Source of the DNA: Hyphococcus sp.
Lineage (GTDB): Bacteria > Pseudomonadota > Alphaproteobacteria > Caulobacterales > Parvularculaceae
DNA: 64,000 nt
Assembly: GCA_021776245.1 (NCBI GenBank)
Contig: JAJFGF010000047.1
Coordinates: 62,001 to 126,000 of the forward strand
Direction of reading: 5' to 3'
Shown: one piece after another, positions 52,694-60,667 of the stretch
Numbering within the stretch: the stretch's first letter is position 1
How the letters are laid out: each line of letters begins with the position of its first letter
Program-made: the position numbers and the translations under genes
The notes under the pieces: generated by a model
What the model saw: only the letters and a program-made list of their open reading frames with translations
What the model was told of the DNA's origin: nothing
The model's database searches: none

Positions 52694-52948
52694 ATGGCGA
52701 CGCGCATTTTGTTTTTCGGTAAGCTCAGGGACACAGCGGGCGGCGCAACCCGCGAGGCTGATCTTCCCGGTGAGATTACCGACGGCGCCGCGCTGATCGA
52801 CTGGTTGTGCGCCGATGATGAGGCGTTGCGCGCAGCGCTTGCGGGCGTCGGCGTCCGGCTGAGTGTTGATCAGACGATTATTTCGGTCGATACGCCCTTT
52901 AACAACCCTAAGGAAATTGCGTTCCTGCCGCCATTCAGCGGAGGTTGA
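52694..52948 (+). CDS. moaD: Molybdopterin synthase small subunit MoaD
   Basis: An 84-aa ubiquitin-fold sulfur carrier that starts ILFFGKLRDTAGG and ends FLPPFSGG; the terminal Gly-Gly is the thiocarboxylation site. It begins two bases after the moaA stop and works with MoaE to insert the dithiolene sulfurs. Confidence 0.94.
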   Translation: MATRILFFGKLRDTAGGATREADLPGEITDGAALIDWLCADDEALRAALAGVGVRLSVDQTIISVDTPFNNPKEIAFLPPFSGG

Positions 52949-52952
52949 ACCG

Positions 52953-53447
52953 ATGAACGCGAGCGCGCCCGCAACTGTGCTCATTAGCCCGGAACCGTTT
53001 GACCCGGACGAGGAAATGCGCGTTTTTCGCCGCCGCTATGGCAATGCCGGCGCAATCGCCTCATTTCTTGGTCAGGTGCGCGGCGAGGCTGAGGGCGGCG
53101 CGGTAACATCGCTCCGGCTTGACCATTATCCAGGCTTTGCCGAACGGATGATTGAAGATTTTGCCGGCCGGGCGAAGGCTCGCTGGCCGCTGATTGGCCT
53201 TCGGATTGTACATCGCGTCGGCGCGCTTCATCCTGGCGATCCCATTGTCCTTGTTGCGGCGGCGGCGGCGCATCGCCGCGCGGCGTTTGAGGCGGTTGAT
53301 TTTCTGATGGATTATCTCAAAACCGAGGCTCCGTTCTGGAAACAGGAAACGACCAGCGCCGGCGCGCGCTGGATTGAGCCGCGCGCGGGCGATTATGCCG
53401 ATCGCGGACGCTGGCGCGAACCAACAGATGAAAAGCGAGAACAATAA
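52953..53447 (+). CDS. moaE: Molybdopterin synthase large subunit MoaE
   Basis: Catalytic subunit (164 aa). GAIASFLGQVRGEAEGG, LRIVHRVGALHPGDPIVLVA and the C-terminal HRRAAFEAVDFLMDYLKTEA PFWKQE lysine segment identify it. ATG 52953 is four bases after moaD with GGAGG upstream; the open frame extends further upstream but inside moaD. Its stop overlaps the moaB start (TAATG). Confidence 0.94.
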   Translation: MNASAPATVLISPEPFDPDEEMRVFRRRYGNAGAIASFLGQVRGEAEGGAVTSLRLDHYPGFAERMIEDFAGRAKARWPLIGLRIVHRVGALHPGDPIVLVAAAAAHRRAAFEAVDFLMDYLKTEAPFWKQETTSAGARWIEPRAGDYADRGRWREPTDEKREQ

Positions 53448-53977
53448 TGCATGGGATTAACGACAAGCTTGCCTTTGTCCCCGTACGGATTGCTGTCCTG
53501 ACAGTTTCCGACACGCGAACCGCTGATAATGACACATCCGGCGACGCCATTGCTGAGCGGCTGACCCAGGCCGGTCATGTCCTCGCCGATCGCGCCCTGT
53601 TGCGCGACGATGTTGTCGCGATCCGTGAGCGTGTTGAAGCGTGGATCGACAATAAGGAAATCGATGTTGTCATTTCCACCGGCGGCACTGGCCTTACCGG
53701 CCGGGATGTAACGCCGGAAGCGCTGCGCCCGATGTTCGACAAGGAAATTGAAGGTTTTTCGGTCATCTTTCATCAGGTGAGCTTTCAGAATGTCGGCCTT
53801 TCAACCTTGCAGTCCCGCGCCTGCGCCGGGCTGGCCTGCGGCAAGTTCATCTTCATGTTGCCGGGCTCGACGGGCGCTGTAAAAGACGGCTGGGACCATA
53901 TTATCCAGTACCAGCTCGACTCGCGTTACCGGCCCTGCAATCTCGTTGAACTCATGCCGCGCCTTTTGGAGAAATAG
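53447..53977 (+). CDS. moaB: Molybdenum cofactor biosynthesis protein MoaB
   Basis: A 176-aa MoaB/Mog-type protein that adenylylates molybdopterin. RIAVLTVSDTRTADNDTSG, STGGTGLTGRDVTPEA and MLPGSTGAVKDGWD are the family motifs. ATG overlaps the moaE stop; moaC follows directly after the stop. Confidence 0.93.
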   Translation: MHGINDKLAFVPVRIAVLTVSDTRTADNDTSGDAIAERLTQAGHVLADRALLRDDVVAIRERVEAWIDNKEIDVVISTGGTGLTGRDVTPEALRPMFDKEIEGFSVIFHQVSFQNVGLSTLQSRACAGLACGKFIFMLPGSTGAVKDGWDHIIQYQLDSRYRPCNLVELMPRLLEK

Positions 53978-54475
53978 ATGGCGGAAAATCCGAAAGACGG
54001 ACTCACGCATTTCGACGCAGGCGGGCGCCCGCGCATGGTTGATGTTTCAGCCAAAACACCGACCATGCGCATGGCCCGGGCATCGGGTTTTGTGCGCATG
54101 TCAGATGCCGCCCTTGATCTGGTGCGTGAGCGCGCGAGTAAAAAAGGCGATCCCGCGGCCGCCGCGGAACTTGCCGGCGTCATGGGCGCCAAACGCACTG
54201 CCGATCTCATTCCCCTGTGCCATCCCTTGTCGTTAAGCGCCGTTAATGTTGATGCATCGGTCGATGCGGGAAATGGCGGCGTATCGGTCACCGCAAGCGT
54301 CAAGACGACCGGCCCGACCGGCGTCGAGATGGAAGCCCTGACCGCAGTCACGGTCGCCTGTCTCACGCTTTATGACATGCTCAAGGCCATCGATAAGGAA
54401 ATGACCATCGAAGATATTGCGCTGATGGAAAAAACCGGCGGCGTCTCAGGCAATTACAAACGCAACGATTCATGA
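53978..54475 (+). CDS. moaC: Cyclic pyranopterin monophosphate synthase MoaC
   Basis: Acts with MoaA to make cyclic pyranopterin monophosphate. 165 aa. AGGRPRMVDVSAKTPTMRMA, AGVMGAKRTADLIPLCHPL and KTTGPTGVEMEALTAVTVAC are diagnostic, and the C-terminal KAIDKEMTIEDIALMEKTGG is complete. Starts at the base after the moaB stop and overlaps moeA by ATGA. Confidence 0.95.
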   Translation: MAENPKDGLTHFDAGGRPRMVDVSAKTPTMRMARASGFVRMSDAALDLVRERASKKGDPAAAAELAGVMGAKRTADLIPLCHPLSLSAVNVDASVDAGNGGVSVTASVKTTGPTGVEMEALTAVTVACLTLYDMLKAIDKEMTIEDIALMEKTGGVSGNYKRNDS

Positions 54476-55662
54476 TTTCGGTTGACGAAGCCAGAAAACT
54501 GATCCGCGAGAACCTTTCTCCTCTCGGCGCAGAAATCTGTTCTATCGAAGACGCGGCAGATCGAATATTGGCGAAGCCGACTGCCGCACTACTCAACCAG
54601 CCGCCTTTCGCCGCTTCCGCCATGGACGGCTATGCGGTGCGTTTTGAAGATGCGCGCGGGACAGGCGCCAAACTCAACGTCACCGGCCTGTCCGCTGCTG
54701 GCGAACGCTTCGACGGCGCCGTTGGCGCCGGCTGCGCGGTTCGGATTTATACGGGCGCGCCGGTTCCAGACGGCGCCGATCATGTCATCATTCAGGAACA
54801 TGTGAAGCGCGACGGCGATGTCATCACGATCACAGAAGCGCAAAAAGCACCGCGACACATCCGCCCTGCCGGCATAGATTTTAAAGAGGGTGAGGCCTTG
54901 CTCACGCCGGGGACCCGCCTCAACGGACCGGCGCTTGCACTTGCCGCCGCCGCTAATCACGCCCGCGTTTCGGTGCGGCGGCGCCCGCGCATCGCCCTGA
55001 TCGCCAATGGCGATGAATTGACCGCGCCCGGCGGCGCGCCGGCGCCGGACCAGATCATCAGTTCCATTCCCTATGGACTGACGCCGATGATCGCGCACTG
55101 GGGCGGCGTCGCCGATTTTTTGGGGATCGCCCCGGACGATCCCGCTGCGATCAGCGAAATCGCGCAGCGTGGTTTTGACTATGATCTGATCGTCCCCATT
55201 GGCGGCGCCTCGGTTGGCGACAAGGATTATATGCGCGGCGTCTTTCAAGATTTTGGCTTTTCATCGATCTTTGAAAAGGTTTCGGTCAAGCCGGGCAAGC
55301 CCGCCTGGTTCGGCGCGGTCAAGGACACACATATCATTGGCCTGCCCGGTAACCCGGCGTCAGCGATGGTCACCGCCATGTTATTCGTCAGGCCGGCGAT
55401 TGAAGCATTGCTTGGCGTTAGAGACAGCGCCAACGTATTTACCGCGCCGCTGGCAACGCCGCTTGCCGCCAACGGCCCGCGCGAAAGCTATCTGCGCGCG
55501 CGCCTGTTGCACGATCATCAGCATCGCCAAAGCGTCGCGCCCCATGGCAATCAGGACAGTTCACTGATGTCGGTCTTTGCAAAATCCGATGTGCTGGTGC
55601 GGCGCCTGGCAAATGCACAAGCAGCGCGCGAAGGCGACAGGGTTGAGTGCCTTGTGATTTGA
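54472..55662 (+). CDS. moeA: Molybdopterin molybdotransferase MoeA
   Basis: Inserts molybdate into adenylylated molybdopterin. 396 aa with FAASAMDGYAVRF, GAPVPDGADHVIIQEHVK, IALIANGDEL, GGASVGDKDYM, KPGKPAWFG and GLPGNPASAMVT in order. Overlaps moaC, closing the moa operon. A degraded partial copy lies at 62342-62481, 7 kb away. Confidence 0.95.
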   Translation: MISVDEARKLIRENLSPLGAEICSIEDAADRILAKPTAALLNQPPFAASAMDGYAVRFEDARGTGAKLNVTGLSAAGERFDGAVGAGCAVRIYTGAPVPDGADHVIIQEHVKRDGDVITITEAQKAPRHIRPAGIDFKEGEALLTPGTRLNGPALALAAAANHARVSVRRRPRIALIANGDELTAPGGAPAPDQIISSIPYGLTPMIAHWGGVADFLGIAPDDPAAISEIAQRGFDYDLIVPIGGASVGDKDYMRGVFQDFGFSSIFEKVSVKPGKPAWFGAVKDTHIIGLPGNPASAMVTAMLFVRPAIEALLGVRDSANVFTAPLATPLAANGPRESYLRARLLHDHQHRQSVAPHGNQDSSLMSVFAKSDVLVRRLANAQAAREGDRVECLVI

Positions 55663-55766
55663 ATTGCCGTCACTGTTGCGGGAACAAACCTTCAAGTGGA
55701 CGCCGGCAGGATCAGCACTGCGCGTGTTGTCCCAAACCCTAACCTCTGACTATCGAGGCCCTCGCT

Positions 55767-55985
55767 TTACATAAACCGCCGCAAGAAGGGCGTGCGATCC
55801 GCCGCCTCTCGATCATCTGCCGGCGTCGTCTCGTCGCCAAAAATCTCCACAGTCCTTACACAATAGGATCGCCTGCCAGTCAGACTCTCGGCGAGGCTGG
55901 ACGCCACAAAATCGTAAGCCGCTTTCTTTTCATAAAACGCGCATAGCGGCCTTTCATTTTCAAGCACCAAATAAATATTCGTCAT
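55767..55985 (-). CDS. Small uncharacterised protein after the SET gene
   Basis: A 72-aa protein (MTNIYLVLENERPLCAFYEK...) without signal peptide or known domain; AGGGG lies upstream of its ATG. It begins 10 bases after the SET-domain gene stop on the same strand and so may be the last gene of the kamA-type operon. It converges with moeA. Confidence 0.5.
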   Translation of the reverse strand: MTNIYLVLENERPLCAFYEKKAAYDFVASSLAESLTGRRSYCVRTVEIFGDETTPADDREAADRTPFLRRFM

Positions 55986-55994
55986 ATGCGACCC

Positions 55995-56435
55995 CTACTT
56001 CCTCGCGGAGAACCACAAGGGGCATTTGTAACTATACGTAATTTCTTCGCCGGAATTGATGGCGCGCCGCGCAGTAAGATCCGCGATCCATCCAAGATCC
56101 TCGCTTTGGAAAAATGTTACATCCGCATTGGCAATGTCCGCGTGATTACAAATACTCATAAGGCCAAACGCCATAAGGCCCGCTTTTGGAACCTGCGGAT
56201 GTGCAAAGTAGAAATCCCCGATCGGCCGCATCCTGTCGAGGTCCTCGGACTGGCTGGCGCCGATATCGACACAAACGGCGCGGTCGATCAGTTCGCGCTC
56301 TGCGATCGGTGCGATCGCAAACAGGCCTCTGCCGCCCAATGCGCTGGCGCGCGGCGCAGCGAGACTGGGCCGGCGGCGCCAAAAATCGCTGGTATCCGGC
56401 CCTGACGGAACCGCCATCATAGCGTCATGGTTCAT
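55995..56435 (-). CDS. SET-domain protein
   Basis: A 146-aa single SET domain: GGRGLFAIAPIAERELIDRA at the start, SICNHADIANADVTFF carrying the N-H motif, and INSGEEITYSYKCPLW with the GEE.TY.Y motif that holds the catalytic tyrosine. SET proteins are lysine methyltransferases. ATG 56435 follows GGAGGG and overlaps the 3' end of the GNAT/deacetylase gene by 11 bases; an open frame extending to 56843 lies inside that gene. No pre- or post-SET zinc cluster. In this operon a lysine-type substrate would be consistent, but that is inference. Confidence 0.82.
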   Translation of the reverse strand: MNHDAMMAVPSGPDTSDFWRRRPSLAAPRASALGGRGLFAIAPIAERELIDRAVCVDIGASQSEDLDRMRPIGDFYFAHPQVPKAGLMAFGLMSICNHADIANADVTFFQSEDLGWIADLTARRAINSGEEITYSYKCPLWFSARK

Positions 56436-58695
56436 TGGGAATTTCCCTCCTGAAGATAATTTTGTTATCGCCGGGACGGTAAAAATCAGATATTTCGGCG
56501 ACCTGTTCAAAACCGGAAGTTTCATAAAAAGCCCGGGCGTTTGCGTAAGGCTCTGTTGAAGAAGTCTCGGCAATGAGATGCCCGCCGCCAAGTTTCCCGA
56601 TCGCTGTGTACACCTTTTGAGCCAGGCCACGGCCGAGCCCAACTCTCCGCCAGGCGGGATCGACCACCAGCCAGTAAAGGTCAAACATGTTCTCGGTACC
56701 CGGTGTTTTCCCGTAGCAGGCATATCCTGAAACGCTGTTTCTGTCATAAGCGAACACAAACCGGTAACCGGAGCCGCGTCCCTGGGCGATGCGTTCGGCG
56801 GCCAGTTCCTCCGCAATGGTGATTTCTTCCGATGAAAAAACATTGGCTGCGATCACCAGACGGCGGATCTCGGCAAGATCACCCGGCCTCACCGCCTCTC
56901 GCCAGTTCAGCGCAGCGGCGGAAGGCTCCGTTCGTTTGCGGCGTTTGGGAACAGGCGCCTCATCCAGCGGCGACAAGCCTTGTGAAAAGCCTTCGAAAAA
57001 CCTGCGCGCATTGGCGCCCAGACTGCGTACGCGATAACCGCCTTCCTGGACGAAAACCGTTTGCAGGTCGGCGCTCGCGATCAGCTCGCCCATTTTGAAA
57101 AAATCAGCGGCGCGATATGACCATGATCCGGTCGGATCGCCCTTGGCCGCATCCAGCCCGAAAGCAACAACCAGATAGGCGGGGTTAAATTCTGCGATGC
57201 GGCTTAGCGCGCCCTTCAGGGCCTCGCGGTGTTCTTCCGGCTCGATCGCTTCATCCATCGGGATATTGAGGTTGAATCCCGCACCGGGTCCGCGGCCGGT
57301 TTCATCTTTGAAGCCCGAGAAATAGGGATAGGCAAAGCTCGGGTCGCCGTGAACCGATATCGTCAGGACATCGCCGCGCTGATAAAAAATGTCCTGGGTG
57401 CCGTTGCCATGATGATAATCCACATCAAGAACCGCAACGCGTCCGTAGTTTGACAGAAAATGGGCGGCGACCGCAGCGTTATTGAAGTAGCAAAATCCGC
57501 CAAACGCTTTCGCTTCGGCGTGGTGGCCCGGCGGACGCACCAGTGCGTAAGCGGCGCGGGCGCCGTTCAAAACTGCATTCGCTGCGGTCAACGCACAATC
57601 AACGGCGCCGCGGGCCGCCGGATAAGCGTTCCTGTTAATTGGCGTGAAGGTGTCGATGCACCAATAGCCAGCGAGCACCGAGCGATCCTTCGGCATTCGC
57701 TGTGCATTCCTGAGCGGAAACACATAAGGATAAACGGATTTGCCGTCAGGCGCGTCAGCGCAGGCTCGTTCGATATAGTCTACAAGGCGCGGGTCATGTA
57801 CCGCCTTGATGTAATGGTCGCCAAAATGCCTGGCCTGAACTGACTCAAACAACTCGGTCTTCTCCAGTTCCGCGAGGATTGAGCTAATCCGCACCGGCGC
57901 TTCAACATAGCCGCGCTCGCGAATATGGTGAATGTCGTGCTTGTCGTTGACGACCAGCGGAAATTTCTTCACCGCGACATCGGATGTTTTTTGGCGCGCT
58001 TTGGCGGAATATCGCGGCGGGCGCAATCCCAGAGTTTTGTTGTCAACAGATGTGACAACGCGTTCGATATAGCCCGGCGAGCAAATATGAGCATATTTAC
58101 GCTCGAGGATCGCGCGGATAATCTTTTTGAGCTTTGCCGCCTTGGGCAGGGAGAATTCCCCTAATCCGTCAAACATTATATAAAGACTATCCGGCGTTTC
58201 CGGATCCACGGGCGTTTCATATTCCGTACCGGTAATCGGATAGGCCGCAAAACGTTCGTAAAATTTAAGGCGCGCGATATTCTGTGTTCGAATGGCGGGA
58301 TCAGGACTAAGCGCAGCATCGTCCGGCAAACATTCAAAATAGAGGCCCTCAAGTTTTTTCGCACGGGCCTTTTCACGGACCTGTTCGTAAAGCGCTGCGC
58401 CAACGCCGCTTCCGCCGCCAAGTTTGCTCACCGAAATCAATTCCAAAAAGCCAAAGCGCATCGCCGGGTCTACAAGCAACATCGCAAAGCCCCGGATGCG
58501 GCCGCGACCATCTTCCGCCACCATCACTTTTGTCACAAATTGATGGGCCACAGGGTCGCTGATCTGTTCGGGTATTTTTTCAATATCCCGCGCCGGCATA
58601 TCCGGAAACTGATCGCGAATGATCTCCTGTATCTCCGAAATCGCTCGAGCGTTCGCCGGCGCGACCGCGTCGGTCAGGGTGCGTATACGAAACAT
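56425..58695 (-). CDS. GNAT acetyltransferase - deacetylase - GNAT triple fusion
   Basis: A 756-aa protein combining opposing activities. Residues 1-175 are a GNAT domain (LISVSKLGGGSGVGAALYEQ acetyl-CoA loop). Residues about 245-575 are a class II histone-deacetylase/acetylpolyamine amidohydrolase domain with RPPGHHAEA (His391/392), DVDYHHGNGTQD (Asp426, His428), GLDAAKGDPTG (Asp520) and EGGY (Tyr554), so zinc ligands and catalytic tyrosine are intact; HGDPSFAYPYFSGF is typical of acetylpolyamine amidohydrolases. A basic linker (VPKRRKRTE) leads to a second GNAT domain (about 595-750, VVDPAWRRVGLGRG). It starts immediately after the ATP-grasp stop. A switchable acetylation of lysine- or polyamine-like amines is implied. 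Confidence 0.9.
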   Translation of the reverse strand: MFRIRTLTDAVAPANARAISEIQEIIRDQFPDMPARDIEKIPEQISDPVAHQFVTKVMVAEDGRGRIRGFAMLLVDPAMRFGFLELISVSKLGGGSGVGAALYEQVREKARAKKLEGLYFECLPDDAALSPDPAIRTQNIARLKFYERFAAYPITGTEYETPVDPETPDSLYIMFDGLGEFSLPKAAKLKKIIRAILERKYAHICSPGYIERVVTSVDNKTLGLRPPRYSAKARQKTSDVAVKKFPLVVNDKHDIHHIRERGYVEAPVRISSILAELEKTELFESVQARHFGDHYIKAVHDPRLVDYIERACADAPDGKSVYPYVFPLRNAQRMPKDRSVLAGYWCIDTFTPINRNAYPAARGAVDCALTAANAVLNGARAAYALVRPPGHHAEAKAFGGFCYFNNAAVAAHFLSNYGRVAVLDVDYHHGNGTQDIFYQRGDVLTISVHGDPSFAYPYFSGFKDETGRGPGAGFNLNIPMDEAIEPEEHREALKGALSRIAEFNPAYLVVAFGLDAAKGDPTGSWSYRAADFFKMGELIASADLQTVFVQEGGYRVRSLGANARRFFEGFSQGLSPLDEAPVPKRRKRTEPSAAALNWREAVRPGDLAEIRRLVIAANVFSSEEITIAEELAAERIAQGRGSGYRFVFAYDRNSVSGYACYGKTPGTENMFDLYWLVVDPAWRRVGLGRGLAQKVYTAIGKLGGGHLIAETSSTEPYANARAFYETSGFEQVAEISDFYRPGDNKIIFRREIPNEP

Positions 58696-59661
58696 TTATC
58701 GTCTCCGCGAACGCCGGGCGGCATTGACGATGGCTTCGACGCCGTCTTCGTATTCGAATCCGGCTTCTTTCAACGCCGCTGCGAAGCCCGCGTCAGGCGC
58801 AAGGCAGGGATTTGCATTGATGTCAATAATGTAACTCTTGCCCATGGAATCGACTCGAAAGTCGATGCGGCCATATCCGCTGAGCTCCGCCGCCGCCCAA
58901 CATTTTAATGTCAGGCTCTTCAACCGCTCCGCCAATTCAGGATCGTGTTCCTCAACTCCGAAGCGCCGCTGTGTGACGCTGTATTCCTGGCTCGCCGTGT
59001 CCCATTTTGCGGCGTAGTCAACAATCGGCAACATGTCGTCGGGCCGGCCGTCAAAACGCATCTCCGCAATTGGCAAAACATGCGGTCCATCATCAAGTTG
59101 CAGGACGGACACGTTAAATTCTCTGCCATGAACATATTTCTCGGCAAAAAATCGTCCGCCGAAGTGCTTTTCGCGAAACATGATTTCGCGGCTCGCGGAC
59201 CTGCCATCAACCACAGAGTTTTGGTCTATGCCGAACGAAGCATGTTCATAGACAGACTTGATAATGACTTTCTTTCCGGCCGGCACAGCCCGAGTCCACC
59301 ATTCAGGAGCCGGCAGGTTCGCCGCCTGCAGGAGGATTTTTGTCAGGATTTTTGAGGTGCTTTGATAATACGCTGTTTCGCCCGCTCCCGTATGAGCGAG
59401 ATTGCAGTGTTCCAGCATGGCGCAAGCCAGATAGCCAAGACGGCCATTGCCGCGAAGCCCCTCAACGAGATTGAAGACAACGAGGGGTTGCCGGGCGGCA
59501 AGCGCCTCGAAAACAGTTAAATCCAAATCAATCGGCGTAATATCGGTTTGATAGCCACGGGCTTGTAACGCCGCCGCAATGGTTTCGGCGTTGCGGAACG
59601 TATCGGCTTCGTCGGGCCGGTCGGCGGCAACCCCGTGGATAATTGGGACCAGGTTTGACAT
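58696..59661 (-). CDS. ATP-grasp ligase (D-Ala-D-Ala ligase-like), second copy
   Basis: A 321-aa ATP-grasp enzyme: N-terminal Rossmann-like domain (VVFNLVEGLRGNGRLGYLAC), lid (KKVIIKSVYEHASFGIDQNS), and metal/ATP residues near RIDFRVDSMGKSYIIDINAN and PCLAPDAG. ATG 59661 lies 7 bases downstream of the stop of the first ATP-grasp gene; a start at 59736 inside that gene is rejected. It differs clearly from its neighbour, so the two probably ligate different acceptors or act in sequence. Its stop abuts the acetyltransferase/deacetylase start. Confidence 0.87.
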   Translation of the reverse strand: MSNLVPIIHGVAADRPDEADTFRNAETIAAALQARGYQTDITPIDLDLTVFEALAARQPLVVFNLVEGLRGNGRLGYLACAMLEHCNLAHTGAGETAYYQSTSKILTKILLQAANLPAPEWWTRAVPAGKKVIIKSVYEHASFGIDQNSVVDGRSASREIMFREKHFGGRFFAEKYVHGREFNVSVLQLDDGPHVLPIAEMRFDGRPDDMLPIVDYAAKWDTASQEYSVTQRRFGVEEHDPELAERLKSLTLKCWAAAELSGYGRIDFRVDSMGKSYIIDINANPCLAPDAGFAAALKEAGFEYEDGVEAIVNAARRSRRR

Positions 59662-59668
59662 TACATGC

Positions 59669-60667
59669 TCACGCCGCCAGCTTTTGTGGCGCCTTGATGT
59701 TGTAGCGTGCGCATGCGGATCGGATGATCTCGCCAATTAGCCACTGATAGCTGCGGCCCGCTTTCCCTGTTAATATCGGCAGGTCGGAATGGGTTGGATG
59801 CAATCCCGCGATCGGATTAACTTCAAGGAACTGCGGTGAGCCGCACGCATCCGATTTTAAATCAACGCGGCCGGCATCGCGGCAGCCGAGCGCCCTGTAT
59901 GCAGCAAGCGCACGCGTCGCGGCCAATCTGGCTTCTTTGTCGTCGGCGAGATCAAGCACGACAAAGCGCTCCCAGTTCTCCTTGATTTCTAACGAATAAA
60001 CCCCGCCGTCAGCATCCGGGCGCACAGCGATTTCCATGACCGCGATGATTTCCGCTGCATGACCGGTCCCGATGACGCCGACCGTGAATTCGCGGCCGGG
60101 CAGAAAACTCTCGACGATCAGCGGCTGACGAAATGCATCGTACAGACGGGCCGCCTCCAATCGAAGGAGGTCCGGCCCGTGAACGAGGGATTTCCCCGTG
60201 CATCCCTTGCCGGTCCCTTCAGCGACGGGTTTGATAAAGGCAGGATAGTCGATGTCGGGGAGCGGCGAACTGGCGTTTTCGATCACGACAAACGGCGCGG
60301 TTGGAATTCCATGATCTCTGATGATGCGTTTTGCGATCTCCTTATCAAGCGTTGCGGCCATGGTGAGCGGATCAGAAAAAGCATAAGGCTGTTTAAACAT
60401 CTCGCAGAGCGCCGGAACTTGCGCCTCTCGCGATCGCCCGCTCAATCCTTCCGCAATCGAAAACACCAAATCGAACCGGTCGCCGGCGACAAGGCGGCGA
60501 GCCAGGTCGGCGCCGCGGCCAACGCGACGCACGTCCCATCCCAGGGACTGAAATACATCACTTAACGCCTCGATAGTTGCAAGCGAATCGAATTCGGCAG
60601 TTTCCTCTTCGGAGTAACCGAGCGCGCGATAGCTGTCACGGAGATCGAAAACAAAACCGAGTTTCAC
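59669..60667 (-). CDS. ATP-grasp ligase (D-Ala-D-Ala ligase-like), first copy
   Basis: A 332-aa ATP-grasp enzyme starting MKLGFVFDLRDSYRALGYSE. Visible elements: VFSIAEGLSGRSREAQVPAL (N-domain loop), YPAFIKPVAEGTGKGC (ATP lysine and glycine loop), LIVESFLPGREFTVGVI, and RVDLKSDACGSPQFLEVNPI, AGLHPTHSDLP with metal-binding acidic residues. This is the D-Ala-D-Ala ligase fold, but location beside an aminomutase rather than mur genes argues for another carboxylate-amine ligation. ATGA overlap with the aminomutase gene. Confidence 0.88.
   Translation of the reverse strand: MKLGFVFDLRDSYRALGYSEEETAEFDSLATIEALSDVFQSLGWDVRRVGRGADLARRLVAGDRFDLVFSIAEGLSGRSREAQVPALCEMFKQPYAFSDPLTMAATLDKEIAKRIIRDHGIPTAPFVVIENASSPLPDIDYPAFIKPVAEGTGKGCTGKSLVHGPDLLRLEAARLYDAFRQPLIVESFLPGREFTVGVIGTGHAAEIIAVMEIAVRPDADGGVYSLEIKENWERFVVLDLADDKEARLAATRALAAYRALGCRDAGRVDLKSDACGSPQFLEVNPIAGLHPTHSDLPILTGKAGRSYQWLIGEIIRSACARYNIKAPQKLAA

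Noticed and set aside
56435-56843. N-terminal extension of the SET protein
   Set aside because: The extra residues are the out-of-frame reading of the GNAT/deacetylase gene; a strong GGAGGG precedes ATG 56435.
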